A stretch of 9,755 nucleotides of DNA from Chloroflexota bacterium (GCA_021785115.1 JAJYGO010000100.1:1-9755), one strand, 5' to 3'; positions 1-5,962 are shown, numbered from the stretch's first letter. Numbers and translations are program-made. The notes: generated by a model from the letters alone, not told the origin.

Positions 1-183
1 GAACAGGAGGCCCGCCTTCATGCCCCGGCGCCCGGAGGCGGCGCCGATCGCGTAGCTGACGGTGATGGGCCAGGTGTGCTCGTCCGGCGTGACGCCGTGC
101 AGGACGCCCAGCAGGAAGGAGCTCAGGAGCAGGGCCGCGAGGCCCGCGCCGGCGTGCGGTTCGAGGATGCTGGTCAGTGGCAT
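1..183 (-). CDS. Partial polytopic membrane protein, metal-transporter-like (UreH/NiCoT-type motif), N-terminus only
   Basis: Reading the minus strand from the ATG at 183-181 gives 61 residues with no stop, running off the left edge. Seen: a short N-terminus, then a hydrophobic helix (about residues 15-30, LAALLLSSFLLGVLHG) running into HGVTPDEHTWPITVSYAIG at residues 29-47, then a basic loop (GRRGMKAG). The His-x4-Asp-x-His arrangement in a first membrane helix resembles the H-x4-D-H signature of NiCoT nickel/cobalt permeases and the related UreH/TauE-like membrane domains. No in-frame start lies further upstream through the palindrome at 200-220, so the 183 start is favoured, although only a weak ribosome site is visible. 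It is transcribed divergently from the nucleotide-sugar operon. The metal role is inferred from the motif and the Zur/Fur-like box. It could instead be an uncharacterised membrane protein of the same fold. Confidence 0.7.
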   Translation of the reverse strand, partial: MPLTSILEPHAGAGLAALLLSSFLLGVLHGVTPDEHTWPITVSYAIGAASGRRGMKAGLLF

Positions 184-199
184 GGCTGGCTGGCAGGAA

Positions 200-220
200 T
201 GAGAATGAGTCGCATTTGCA
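200..220. promoter_or_regulatory. Zur/Fur-family operator candidate
   Basis: A 21-bp imperfect palindrome with the form TGNNAATG-N5-CATTNNCA, whose half-sites are TGAGAATG and CATTTGCA. It matches about 12 of 19 positions of the classical Fur box by eye, and its TG..AATG..CATT..CA symmetry is close to known Zur boxes. It is much more AT-rich than its surroundings. Its edge lies 16 bases from the minus-strand start codon at 183, where a repressor would block the membrane-protein gene. The direction of regulation and the metal (Zn, Fe or Ni) are inferred. Confidence 0.6.
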
Positions 221-310
221 GCGCATGATGGCACGCGCCGGAGGGTCCGTCAAGCCCCCTGCGTCGGGTCCCCGGCTCCATGCCGCGCCGGGCTGGCGTC
301 GAGCGGACAA

Positions 311-354
311 CGTCTGGGCGCCGGGTGGACGCCGCCTGGGCGCCGGGTGGACGC
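311..354. repeat. Two tandem 22-bp direct repeats upstream of the acetyltransferase promoter
   Basis: Copies at 311-332 and 333-354 share the core CTGGGCGCCGGGTGGACGC and differ at a single base (T313 versus C335). A truncated third start (CG-TGGGG) follows at 355. The array ends 21 bases before the TACACT element at 376-381. The 22-bp period is about two helical turns, so both copies face the same side of the DNA, as activator sites often do. It could also be simple replication slippage in GC-rich DNA. Confidence 0.75.
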
Positions 355-375
355 CGTGGGGGCCCCGGCTTGGGC

Positions 376-381
376 TACACT
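376..381 (+). promoter_or_regulatory. -10 promoter element (TACACT) for the nucleotide-sugar operon
   Basis: TACACT lies 7 bases before the GTG start at 389, where a -10 box would place transcription initiation at or next to the start codon. No purine-rich ribosome site precedes the GTG, which fits a leaderless message. No recognisable -35 hexamer is present at the expected spacing. The 22-bp repeats immediately upstream may recruit an activator instead. Confidence 0.5.
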
Positions 382-388
382 CGCGGCC

Positions 389-1003
389 GTGATCCATCCG
401 TCTGCCGACGTCTCGCCCGATGCCGTCATCGGCGAGCGAACCAAGGTCTGGAACCGTGCCCAGGTGCGCGAGGGCGCCGTCATCGGCGACGACTGCATCG
501 TGGGCAAGGACGTCTACATCGACTTCGGCGTCCACGTGGGCGAGCGCAGCAAGATCCAGAACGGCGCGCTCGTCTACCACGGCGTCACCGTGGAGCCCGG
601 CGTCTTCATCGGGCCGGGCGCCATCCTCACCAACGACCGGTTCCCCCGCAGCATCACCCCGGAAGGGGAGCTCGCGGGTGCCGACGACTGGACTGTCAGC
701 ACCATCACGCTCCGCTACGGCTCGTCGATCGGGGCCGGGGCGGTCGTGGTGGCCGGCAACGACGTGGGCCGCTTCGCCACCGTCGGCGCGGGTGCCGTGG
801 TGACCCGCCCGGTCCCGGACCACGCGCTGGTGGCCGGCAATCCCGCCCGGCGGCTCGGGTGGGTCTGTGCCTGCGGGCAGCGGCTGATGGGGCCGTCGGG
901 GGCCCCCTTCCCGGCCGACGGCGAGGGCACGGCCACGTGCTCCGCCTGCCGGCGCACATACACCATCGGCGCGGGCGTCTGCGCGGAGGCGAGCGCCCGG
1001 TGA
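389..1003 (+). CDS. wbpD: UDP-3-amino-sugar N-acetyltransferase (WbpD/WlbB-like), left-handed beta-helix with C-terminal zinc ribbon
   Basis: Predicted 204-residue acetyl-CoA-dependent N-acetyltransferase acting on the 3-amino group of a UDP-2-acetamido-3-amino-2,3-dideoxy sugar (probably the glucuronate) in the cytoplasm. Seen: IHPSADVSPDAVIGERTKVW at residues 2-21, then hexapeptide repeats of the left-handed beta-helix (AVIGDD, VHVGER, VTVEPG, VFIGPG, SSIGAG, TVGAGA). The block QNGALVYHGV...AILTNDRFPR at residues 57-87 corresponds to the conserved WbpD/WlbB active-site segment. GNPARRLGWVCACG follows at residues 150-163. Cys160, Cys162, Cys184 and Cys187 form a CxC...CxxC zinc-ribbon-like tail. 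The GTG at 389 is chosen because the family begins at the IHPSA segment and because TACACT lies just upstream. A GTG at 347 would add 14 non-homologous residues. It heads the operon, 47 bases before the aminotransferase. Confidence 0.85.
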   Translation: MIHPSADVSPDAVIGERTKVWNRAQVREGAVIGDDCIVGKDVYIDFGVHVGERSKIQNGALVYHGVTVEPGVFIGPGAILTNDRFPRSITPEGELAGADDWTVSTITLRYGSSIGAGAVVVAGNDVGRFATVGAGAVVTRPVPDHALVAGNPARRLGWVCACGQRLMGPSGAPFPADGEGTATCSACRRTYTIGAGVCAEASAR

Positions 1004-1036
1004 TGGCGCCGATCCCGCGTCCCGCGACGCGCATCT

Positions 1037-1043
1037 GAGGAGG
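1037..1043 (+). promoter_or_regulatory. Strong ribosome binding site of the aminotransferase gene
   Basis: GAGGAGG ends 7 bases before the ATG at 1051, a near-perfect Shine-Dalgarno sequence at ideal spacing that fixes the start. It contrasts with the operon's first gene, which has none. Confidence 0.85.
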
Positions 1044-1050
1044 TCGGCGC

Positions 1051-2208
1051 ATGATCCCCATCTCGAAGCCGGACATCGGTGTCGCGGAGGAGGCGGCCGT
1101 CCTGGACGTGCTCCGGTCCGGCATGCTCGCCATGGGGCGGAAGACCGCCGAGTTCGAGGCGGCCTGGGCCGAGTACTGCGGCGTCCGCCACGCCGTGATG
1201 ATGTCCAACGGGACGGTGACCACCGAGGCGATCCTGCGCGGGCTGGGGATCGGGCCCGGCGACGAGGTGATCACGGTCAGCTTCAGCTTCAACGCGACCG
1301 TCAGCACCATCCTGCAGGTCGGCGCCACCCCCGTCTTCGTGGACGTCCGCGAGTCGGACTTCACCATGGAGCCCGACCTGGTCGAGGCGGCGATCACGCC
1401 CCGCACGCGGGCGATCATGCCGGTGCACCTCTACGGGCTCATGGCGGACATGGCTGCGCTGGGCGACATCGCGACGCGACATGGCATCCACCTGGTCGAG
1501 GACGCGGCCCAGGCGCATGGGGCCACCTTCCAGGGACGGCGGGCCGGGTCGTTCGGGCCTGCGATGTTCAGTCTCTATGCCACCAAGAACCTGATGACCG
1601 GCGAGGGTGGGCTGGCCACCACCGACGACGACGAGCTCGCCGACCGCCTCCGCCTGTACCGCAACCACGGGATGCGCCGCCGCTACTACCACGACGAGCT
1701 GGGGACGAACTTCAAGCCGACCGACCTCGCGGCCGCCCTCGGCCTGGCCCAGCTCCCGCGGCTCGACGAGCGGACCGCGCGCCGACGCCGCAACGCGGAG
1801 ATCCTGACCGCCGGCCTGGACGGGTACCTGACCCCGGCCGTGCCCGCCGGGCGGGAGCACGTGTGGCACCAGTACACCATGCGCTTCCCCGGCGAGCGCC
1901 AGCGGGTGGCGGACGGTCTTGCCGAGCGCGGTGTCGGGACGCTCATCTACTACCCCGTGCCCATCCACCGGCAGGCATACCTGCAGCGGTACGTGCCCGG
2001 TGCCGCGGACCTGGACCTCCCGGTGACCGACCGGCTGGCCGACGAGGTGCTCTCGATCCCCGTCCATCCCATGCTCTCCGACGAAGACCTGCAGACGATC
2101 GTCGACGCGATCCGCGCGGTGGCCAAGCCCGCGGGGCACGCGACCGGGACGGCCGCGTCGAGCGCCGCCCCCTCGATCGCAGGCCGACCCGGAGGTGGCG
2201 CGCGGTGA
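1051..2208 (+). CDS. wbpE: DegT/DnrJ/EryC1/StrS-family PLP aminotransferase (WbpE-like)
   Basis: 385-residue sugar aminotransferase, predicted to convert the UDP-3-keto sugar to the UDP-3-amino sugar with glutamate as donor and PLP as cofactor. Seen: N-terminal IPISKPDIG, phosphate-binding region MMSNGTVTTEA (50-60), VEDAAQAHGA (149-158) with Asp151 as the expected pyridine-nitrogen partner, and SLYATKNLMTGEGG (174-187) with Lys179 as the Schiff-base lysine. LRLYRNHG follows, then GTNFKPTDLAAALG (218-231) and YYPVPIHRQ (300-308). The length is normal for the family, apart from an Ala/Gly/Pro-rich tail after about residue 361. The start is fixed by GAGGAGG. Its stop overlaps the next gene as GTGA, implying translational coupling. 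The paired oxidoreductase downstream and acetyltransferase upstream point to a 3-amino sugar. Substrate specificity (uronate versus UDP-GlcNAc-derived 3-keto sugar) is inferred. Confidence 0.9.
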   Translation: MIPISKPDIGVAEEAAVLDVLRSGMLAMGRKTAEFEAAWAEYCGVRHAVMMSNGTVTTEAILRGLGIGPGDEVITVSFSFNATVSTILQVGATPVFVDVRESDFTMEPDLVEAAITPRTRAIMPVHLYGLMADMAALGDIATRHGIHLVEDAAQAHGATFQGRRAGSFGPAMFSLYATKNLMTGEGGLATTDDDELADRLRLYRNHGMRRRYYHDELGTNFKPTDLAAALGLAQLPRLDERTARRRRNAEILTAGLDGYLTPAVPAGREHVWHQYTMRFPGERQRVADGLAERGVGTLIYYPVPIHRQAYLQRYVPGAADLDLPVTDRLADEVLSIPVHPMLSDEDLQTIVDAIRAVAKPAGHATGTAASSAAPSIAGRPGGGAR

Positions 2209-3233
2209 GCACCGGGGCCGTGCTCCGCGTGGGCCTCGCCGGGCTCGGCTCGATGGGGCGCAACCACCTGCGCAACCTCGCCGCCCGCGACGACGTCACG
2301 CTGGTGGCGATCGCGGATCCCAACGAGGAGGTCCTCCTCCCCAGCGCCGAGCAGACCGGCGCCCACCCCTACGCGGACCCGGCCCAGATGCTCGACAGCG
2401 AGGCGCTGGACGCGCTGGTGGTCGCGGCGCCCACCACGCTCCACCACCAGATCGCCCTCCACGCCATCGACCGCGGCGTCCCCGTGCTGGTCGAGAAGCC
2501 GCTGGCCACCACGGTCGCGGAGGGGCGCGAGCTGGTGGAGGCCGCGGCCCGGCGCCGCGTCCTGCTGCAGGCCGGCCACATCGAGCGCTTCAACCCGGCC
2601 GTCCTCGCCCTCGGCGAGCGTCTCAAGGCGGGGGCGCTGAGCCGCATCTTCAGCATCAAGACCCTGCGGGCCGGGCCGTTCCCGGCACGCATCCGGGACG
2701 TGGGGGTGGCCGTCGACCTGGCCACCCACGACGTGGACATCATGTGTCACCTGGCCGGCGCCCGGCCCGACCGCGTCTATGCCGAGACCACCCAGCACGT
2801 CCACACCAGCCACGAGGACCTGGTCTTCGGCCTGCTCCACTTCCCCGGCGGGACGGTGGGGATCCTCGACGTGAACTGGCTCACCCCCGAGAAGCAGCGC
2901 CGCGTGACGGTGCTCGGCCCGGAGGGGATGTTCCAGGTCGACTACCTGTCCCAGACGCTCACCTTCACGCGCGGGGCGGCGGAGCTCAGCCCGACGTACC
3001 TGGACGGCTACGCGCCGACCTTCGCCGGCGAGACCGTGCAGCTCCCCGTCACGCCGGCCGAGCCGCTCCGCCGCGAGCTGGACGCGTTCTTCGACGCGAT
3101 CCGGAGCGACGGGCCGGCCGCCATCCCCGGCGCCGACGGCCTGTGGGCCGTGGCGCTGGCCAACCTGCTGCTCGAATCCGCGGCGGCCCACCGGCCGGTC
3201 GCGGTGCATCCTCCGGAGGTTCCCCAGGCATGA
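2205..3233 (+). CDS. wbpB: Gfo/Idh/MocA-family NAD-dependent UDP-sugar 3-dehydrogenase (WbpB/WlbA- or GnnA-like)
   Basis: 342-residue oxidoreductase predicted to oxidise the C3 hydroxyl of a UDP-2-acetamido sugar to the ketone used by the aminotransferase. Seen: Rossmann motif GLAGLGSMGRNHLRNL (10-25), the family EKP motif at 97-99 with Lys98, and GHIERFNPAV (124-133). DLATHD (171-176) supplies the Asp171-x3-His175 pair typical of the catalytic site. The GTG at 2205 overlaps the aminotransferase stop and has GGAGG at 2191-2195, 9 bases upstream. Longer in-frame upstream reading is shadow of the previous gene. Its own stop overlaps the next gene as ATGA. The GHIERFNPAV segment also occurs in proteins annotated as UDP-GlcNAc 3-dehydrogenase, so the substrate could be UDP-GlcNAc rather than UDP-GlcNAcA. 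The adjacent 6-dehydrogenase favours the uronate. Family sure, substrate moderate. Confidence 0.87.
   Translation: MSTGAVLRVGLAGLGSMGRNHLRNLAARDDVTLVAIADPNEEVLLPSAEQTGAHPYADPAQMLDSEALDALVVAAPTTLHHQIALHAIDRGVPVLVEKPLATTVAEGRELVEAAARRRVLLQAGHIERFNPAVLALGERLKAGALSRIFSIKTLRAGPFPARIRDVGVAVDLATHDVDIMCHLAGARPDRVYAETTQHVHTSHEDLVFGLLHFPGGTVGILDVNWLTPEKQRRVTVLGPEGMFQVDYLSQTLTFTRGAAELSPTYLDGYAPTFAGETVQLPVTPAEPLRRELDAFFDAIRSDGPAAIPGADGLWAVALANLLLESAAAHRPVAVHPPEVPQA
3215..3219 (+). promoter_or_regulatory. Ribosome binding site inside the oxidoreductase 3' end
   Basis: GGAGG lies 10 bases before the ATG at 3230, within the upstream coding sequence. It supports the ATGA-overlap start of the 6-dehydrogenase gene. 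Confidence 0.7.
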
Positions 3234-4612
3234 CCCAGTTCGTCCATCCCTGGCGAGGCGATCCCGAGACCGTCGGGACGGTCGCCGTCATCGGGATGGG
3301 GAAGATCGGGCTCCCGCTCGCCGCCCAGTACGCCGGGCACGGGTGGCACGTGATCGGCGTCGACGTCCAGCCCTGGGTGGTCGAGACACTCAACCGGGGC
3401 CGGGTGCACTTCGCCGAGGAGCCGACGCTCGCCGAGCGCATCGCCGAGGCGCACGCCGCCGGCCGCTTCCGCGCGACCACGTCGCACGCCGAGGCCACCC
3501 GCGACGCGGACGTGGTCGTGATCATCGTGCCGGTGATGCTCTCCGACACCAAGGAGCCCGACTACCGCTACATCGACCCCGCGACGACGGCCGTGGCCGG
3601 CGGGCTGCACCAGGGCGTCCTGGTCCTCTACGAGACGACGCTCCCGGTGGGCGACACGAGGGATCGCTTCGGGCCCATGCTCGAGGCCGCCAGCGGCCTT
3701 GCGGCAGGAGACCCGGAGGCCGGCTTCCTGCTCGCCTTCAGCCCGGAGCGCGTCTACAGCGGCCGCGTCTTCCACGACCTGGACACCTATCCCAAGCTCG
3801 TCGGCGGAGTGGATGCGGCGAGCGGCGCCCGGGCCGCCGCGTTCTACCGGAGCGTGGTGCCGGCGGAGGTCTGGCAGCTCTCCACCGCCGAGGCCGCCGA
3901 GTTCGCGAAGCTGGCCGAGACCACCTACCGGGACGTGAACATCGCGCTGGCGAACCAGTTCGCCGAGTACGCGGAGCGGATGGGCGTCGACATCCTGGAG
4001 GTCATCCGCGGGTCGAACAGCCAGCCGTTCAGCCACATCCATCAGCCGGGCATCGGGGTGGGCGGCCACTGCATCCCGGTCTACCCGCACTTTCTGATCA
4101 GCCGGGCCCCCGAGCTGACCCTGCCGGCCCTCTCCCGCCAGGTGAACGACGGGCAGGTGGGGGCGGCCGTCGCCGCGCTCGAGCGCGAGCTCGGCCCGCT
4201 GGAGGGGACACCGGTCCTGGTGCTCGGGCTCACCTACCGGGAGGACGTCAAGGAGCTGGCGTACACGCGCGCCATCCCGCTGATCGACCGGCTCTCGTTC
4301 CACGGTGCCCGGGTCTCGGCGTACGACCCGCTGCTCACCGACGAGGAGGTGGCGCGCACCGGGGCCGCGCCGTGGCACTGGGGCGACCGGGCGCCGTTCC
4401 GCGCCGTGGTGGTCCAGACCGGGGCGCGGCAGTTCCGCTCGCTCGACCCGGCCTGGTTCCCCGACCTGGCGGTGGTCTTCGACGGGCGCAACGCCGTGCG
4501 CGACCTGGCGCTCCCCGAGCGCGTCGCGTACGTCGGCGTGGGGGTGCCCGATCCCCGGGCGGCCCGCCGGGTCCGCCGCACCGCTGCCGCCGGGAGCGGC
4601 GGCCGCCGCTGA
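3230..4612 (+). CDS. wbpA: Nucleotide-sugar 6-dehydrogenase (UDP-GlcNAc/UDP-ManNAc dehydrogenase family, WbpA/WecC-like)
   Basis: 460-residue NAD-dependent enzyme predicted to oxidise C6 of UDP-GlcNAc (WbpA-like) or UDP-ManNAc (WecC-like) to the uronic acid in two steps. Seen: N-terminal Rossmann motif VIGMGKIGLPLAAQ (20-33), ETTLPVGDT (135-143), SPERVYSGRVFHDLDTYPKL (171-190), Lys227 in AKLAETTYRDVNIALAN, and the catalytic Cys281 in GVGGHCIPVYPHFL. The C-terminal UDP-binding domain contains VLGLTYREDVKELAYTRA (331-348). Two positions differ from the common consensus. The Asn usually four residues after the catalytic-site Lys is Thr231, and the Asp usually four residues after the Cys (C-x3-D) is Tyr285. 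Length is in the normal range, with a basic Gly/Ala-rich tail. It starts in an ATGA overlap with the oxidoreductase. Family certain, which C2 epimer it uses uncertain. Confidence 0.88.
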   Translation: MTQFVHPWRGDPETVGTVAVIGMGKIGLPLAAQYAGHGWHVIGVDVQPWVVETLNRGRVHFAEEPTLAERIAEAHAAGRFRATTSHAEATRDADVVVIIVPVMLSDTKEPDYRYIDPATTAVAGGLHQGVLVLYETTLPVGDTRDRFGPMLEAASGLAAGDPEAGFLLAFSPERVYSGRVFHDLDTYPKLVGGVDAASGARAAAFYRSVVPAEVWQLSTAEAAEFAKLAETTYRDVNIALANQFAEYAERMGVDILEVIRGSNSQPFSHIHQPGIGVGGHCIPVYPHFLISRAPELTLPALSRQVNDGQVGAAVAALERELGPLEGTPVLVLGLTYREDVKELAYTRAIPLIDRLSFHGARVSAYDPLLTDEEVARTGAAPWHWGDRAPFRAVVVQTGARQFRSLDPAWFPDLAVVFDGRNAVRDLALPERVAYVGVGVPDPRAARRVRRTAAAGSGGRR

Positions 4613-4671
4613 GATGGACGGCGTGGCTGGCTCCCCGGCGCCATCGGCCACGTCCGTGACCGCGATCCCGC

Positions 4672-4676
4672 GAGGG
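4672..4676 (+). promoter_or_regulatory. Ribosome binding site of the 2-epimerase gene
   Basis: GAGGG lies 8 bases before the ATG at 4685. The 72-base gap before this gene (4613-4684) shows no promoter-like TANNNT near the start, so the gene is probably read through from the upstream operon. Confidence 0.6.
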
Positions 4677-4684
4677 CGGCTGCC

Positions 4685-5893
4685 ATGAAGCTGGCGTGCG
4701 TCGTGGGGACGCGGCCGCAGATCATCAAGGCCGCTGCCGTGTGGCCGGCACTGCACCGCGACCACCGCGCGTTCCTGGTCGACACCGGCCAGCACTACGA
4801 CGAGGAGCTCGCCGGGCACTTCTTCGGGGAGCTCCGCCTCCCGCCGCCAGCCCACCAGCTCGGGGTGGGGAGCGGCAGCCCGGCCCGCCAGGTGGCGGCC
4901 ATGATCGATCGGCTCGAGCCCCTCCTGCTGGACGACCGGCCGGACGCCGTGGTGGTGTTCGGGGACACGAACTCCACGCTGGCCGGGGCGCTCGTCGCCG
5001 CGAAGCTGGAGCTGCCGCTGGCGCACGTCGAGGCGGGACTCCGGTCCTTCGACCGCCGCATGCCCGAGGAGATCAACCGGGTGGTGGTGGACCACCTCGC
5101 CGGCCTCCTGTTCGCCCCCAACGAGGGCGCGGCGGCGAACCTGCGCGCGGAGGGGATCGGTGGGGGCCCGGCTCGCTCGATCGGCGGTCCCTCCCGGGGC
5201 GCCCGCACCGCGGATGGCGCTCGTACCGCCGCGGACGTCGGCACGTCCCGCGACGTCCGCGTGGAGGTCGTGGGGGACCTGATGCAGGACCTCTGCGCGG
5301 CCACGCTCGACGCGGTTCGTGATCCGGCCTCGGTCGGACGGCACGCCCCGGGGGGCATCGCGTCCCTGGGGCTGGTGCCGGGGGAGTACCTGTTCGCCAC
5401 GGTGCACCGGGCCGAGAACCGGGATCCCGATGCGCTGCGCGCCTGGCTGGCGCTGCTGGGATCGCTCGACCGCCCGGTGGTCCTGGCGCTCCACCCCGGG
5501 ACCCGGCGGGTCATCGACGAGCGCGACTGCGTCCTGCCCGGCAACGTGCACGAGGTGCCGCCGCAGGGATATCGCACCACCCTGGCGCTCCAGCTCCACG
5601 CGGGCGCCGTGGTGACGGACTCCGGAGGCGTGCAGCGGGAGGCCGCCTGGCTGGGAACGCCCGCACTGATCCTCCGCGAGAGCACCGAGTGGCCGGAGAC
5701 GCTCGAGGCGGCCGGGGGGCACAGCGCGCTGGTCGGCCGCGACGCGGCACGGGCCCTGGCGGCGCTCGCGCGCCTCGCACCGCGGGCCGACGCCGCACGT
5801 GCCGCACGCGATCGCGCCCGCTGGGCCAGCGTGCAGGAGTCCGGCGCCGCCGACGCGATCTCCGCCTCGCTGGGGGCCTGGCTCGCGCGCTGA
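4685..5893 (+). CDS. wecB: Non-hydrolysing UDP-N-acetylglucosamine 2-epimerase family (WecB/WbpI-like) with an unusual low-complexity insert
   Basis: 402-residue GT-B-fold epimerase that inverts C2 of UDP-GlcNAc or, in a WbpI role, of the UDP-2,3-diacetamido glucuronate. Seen: VVGTRPQIIKAAAV (6-19), DTGQHYDEEL (33-42), VFGDTNSTLAGALVAAK (91-107), HVEAGLRSFDRRMPEEINR (114-132), ATVHRAEN (238-245), LHPGTRR (269-275) and TDSGGVQREAAWLGTPALIL (311-330). Asp94, Glu116, Glu129 and His241 align with the E. coli WecB catalytic residues Asp95, Glu117, Glu131 and His213. The 28-residue shift at the His reflects an extra Gly/Ser/Arg/Ala-rich stretch at about residues 159-190, between LRAEGI and VEVVGD. 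This includes a GARTAD-GARTAAD duplication. It is the last gene of the five-gene block. Whether it acts before or after the other four enzymes is the main ambiguity. Confidence 0.9.
   Translation: MKLACVVGTRPQIIKAAAVWPALHRDHRAFLVDTGQHYDEELAGHFFGELRLPPPAHQLGVGSGSPARQVAAMIDRLEPLLLDDRPDAVVVFGDTNSTLAGALVAAKLELPLAHVEAGLRSFDRRMPEEINRVVVDHLAGLLFAPNEGAAANLRAEGIGGGPARSIGGPSRGARTADGARTAADVGTSRDVRVEVVGDLMQDLCAATLDAVRDPASVGRHAPGGIASLGLVPGEYLFATVHRAENRDPDALRAWLALLGSLDRPVVLALHPGTRRVIDERDCVLPGNVHEVPPQGYRTTLALQLHAGAVVTDSGGVQREAAWLGTPALILRESTEWPETLEAAGGHSALVGRDAARALAALARLAPRADAARAARDRARWASVQESGAADAISASLGAWLAR
5230..5261. repeat. 11-bp perfect inverted repeat within the epimerase insert
   Basis: CGCGGACGTCG at 5230-5240 and its exact complement CGACGTCCGCG at 5251-5261 flank a 10-base loop. 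It sits at the 3' end of the extra segment of the epimerase gene and would form a strong mRNA or DNA hairpin. It may be chance in GC-rich DNA or a trace of how the insert arose. Confidence 0.7.
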
Positions 5894-5962
5894 CGCGGGA
5901 CCATCGGCCCCGCTGGGCCGGCCTCTTGCGCCCGGCCGTGACCCACGCGGGACCATCGGCCC
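5893..5962. repeat. 18-bp exact direct repeat pair flanking the epimerase 3' end
   Basis: ACGCGGGACCATCGGCCC occurs exactly at 5893-5910, starting on the last base of the epimerase stop, and again at 5945-5962, offset 52 bases. The 34 bases between the copies hold GC-rich short palindromes, including GGCCGGCC. Flanking bases differ, so the match is exactly 18 bp. It may be a small intergenic repeat, a deletion or duplication footprint, or a paired protein-binding site. Confidence 0.75.
5905..5920 (+). terminator. Short GC hairpin after the epimerase gene
   Basis: CGGCCC (5905-5910), loop CGCT and GGGCCG (5915-5920) form a perfect 6-bp stem 12 bases after the epimerase stop. It is followed by GCCTCTTG rather than a T run, so intrinsic termination would be weak. 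It may instead act as an mRNA end stabiliser. Confidence 0.35.

Noticed and set aside
311..354. Short CRISPR-like array
   Set aside because: The 22-bp units are directly adjacent with no spacers and only two copies, so it is a plain tandem repeat.
347..388. Earlier GTG start for the acetyltransferase at 347
   Set aside because: It would begin inside the 22-bp repeat, upstream of the TACACT promoter element, and add 14 residues not seen in the family before the IHPSA segment.
280..1038. 252-codon plus-strand frame overlapping the acetyltransferase
   Set aside because: It is Arg/Gly-rich frame-shifted reading of the acetyltransferase gene, with no motif. The hexapeptide-repeat frame is clearly the coding one.
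1863..2204. N-terminal extension of the oxidoreductase from 1863 (and similarly 2195-3229 before the 6-dehydrogenase and 6200-6538 before doxX)
   Set aside because: These stretches overlap well-defined upstream genes in another frame and give Arg/Pro/Gly-rich sequence. Ribosome sites and family start points place the true starts at 2205, 3230 and 6539.
715..3209. Two long minus-strand frames (715-2139 and 1950-3209)
   Set aside because: They are antisense shadows of the acetyltransferase, aminotransferase and oxidoreductase genes, with low-complexity translations and no supporting ribosome site or motif.
5893..5962. Insertion-sequence remnant between the 18-bp repeats
   Set aside because: Only 34 bases separate the copies, with no transposase fragment. 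The repeat is far longer than usual target duplications, so a mobile-element call is not supported.
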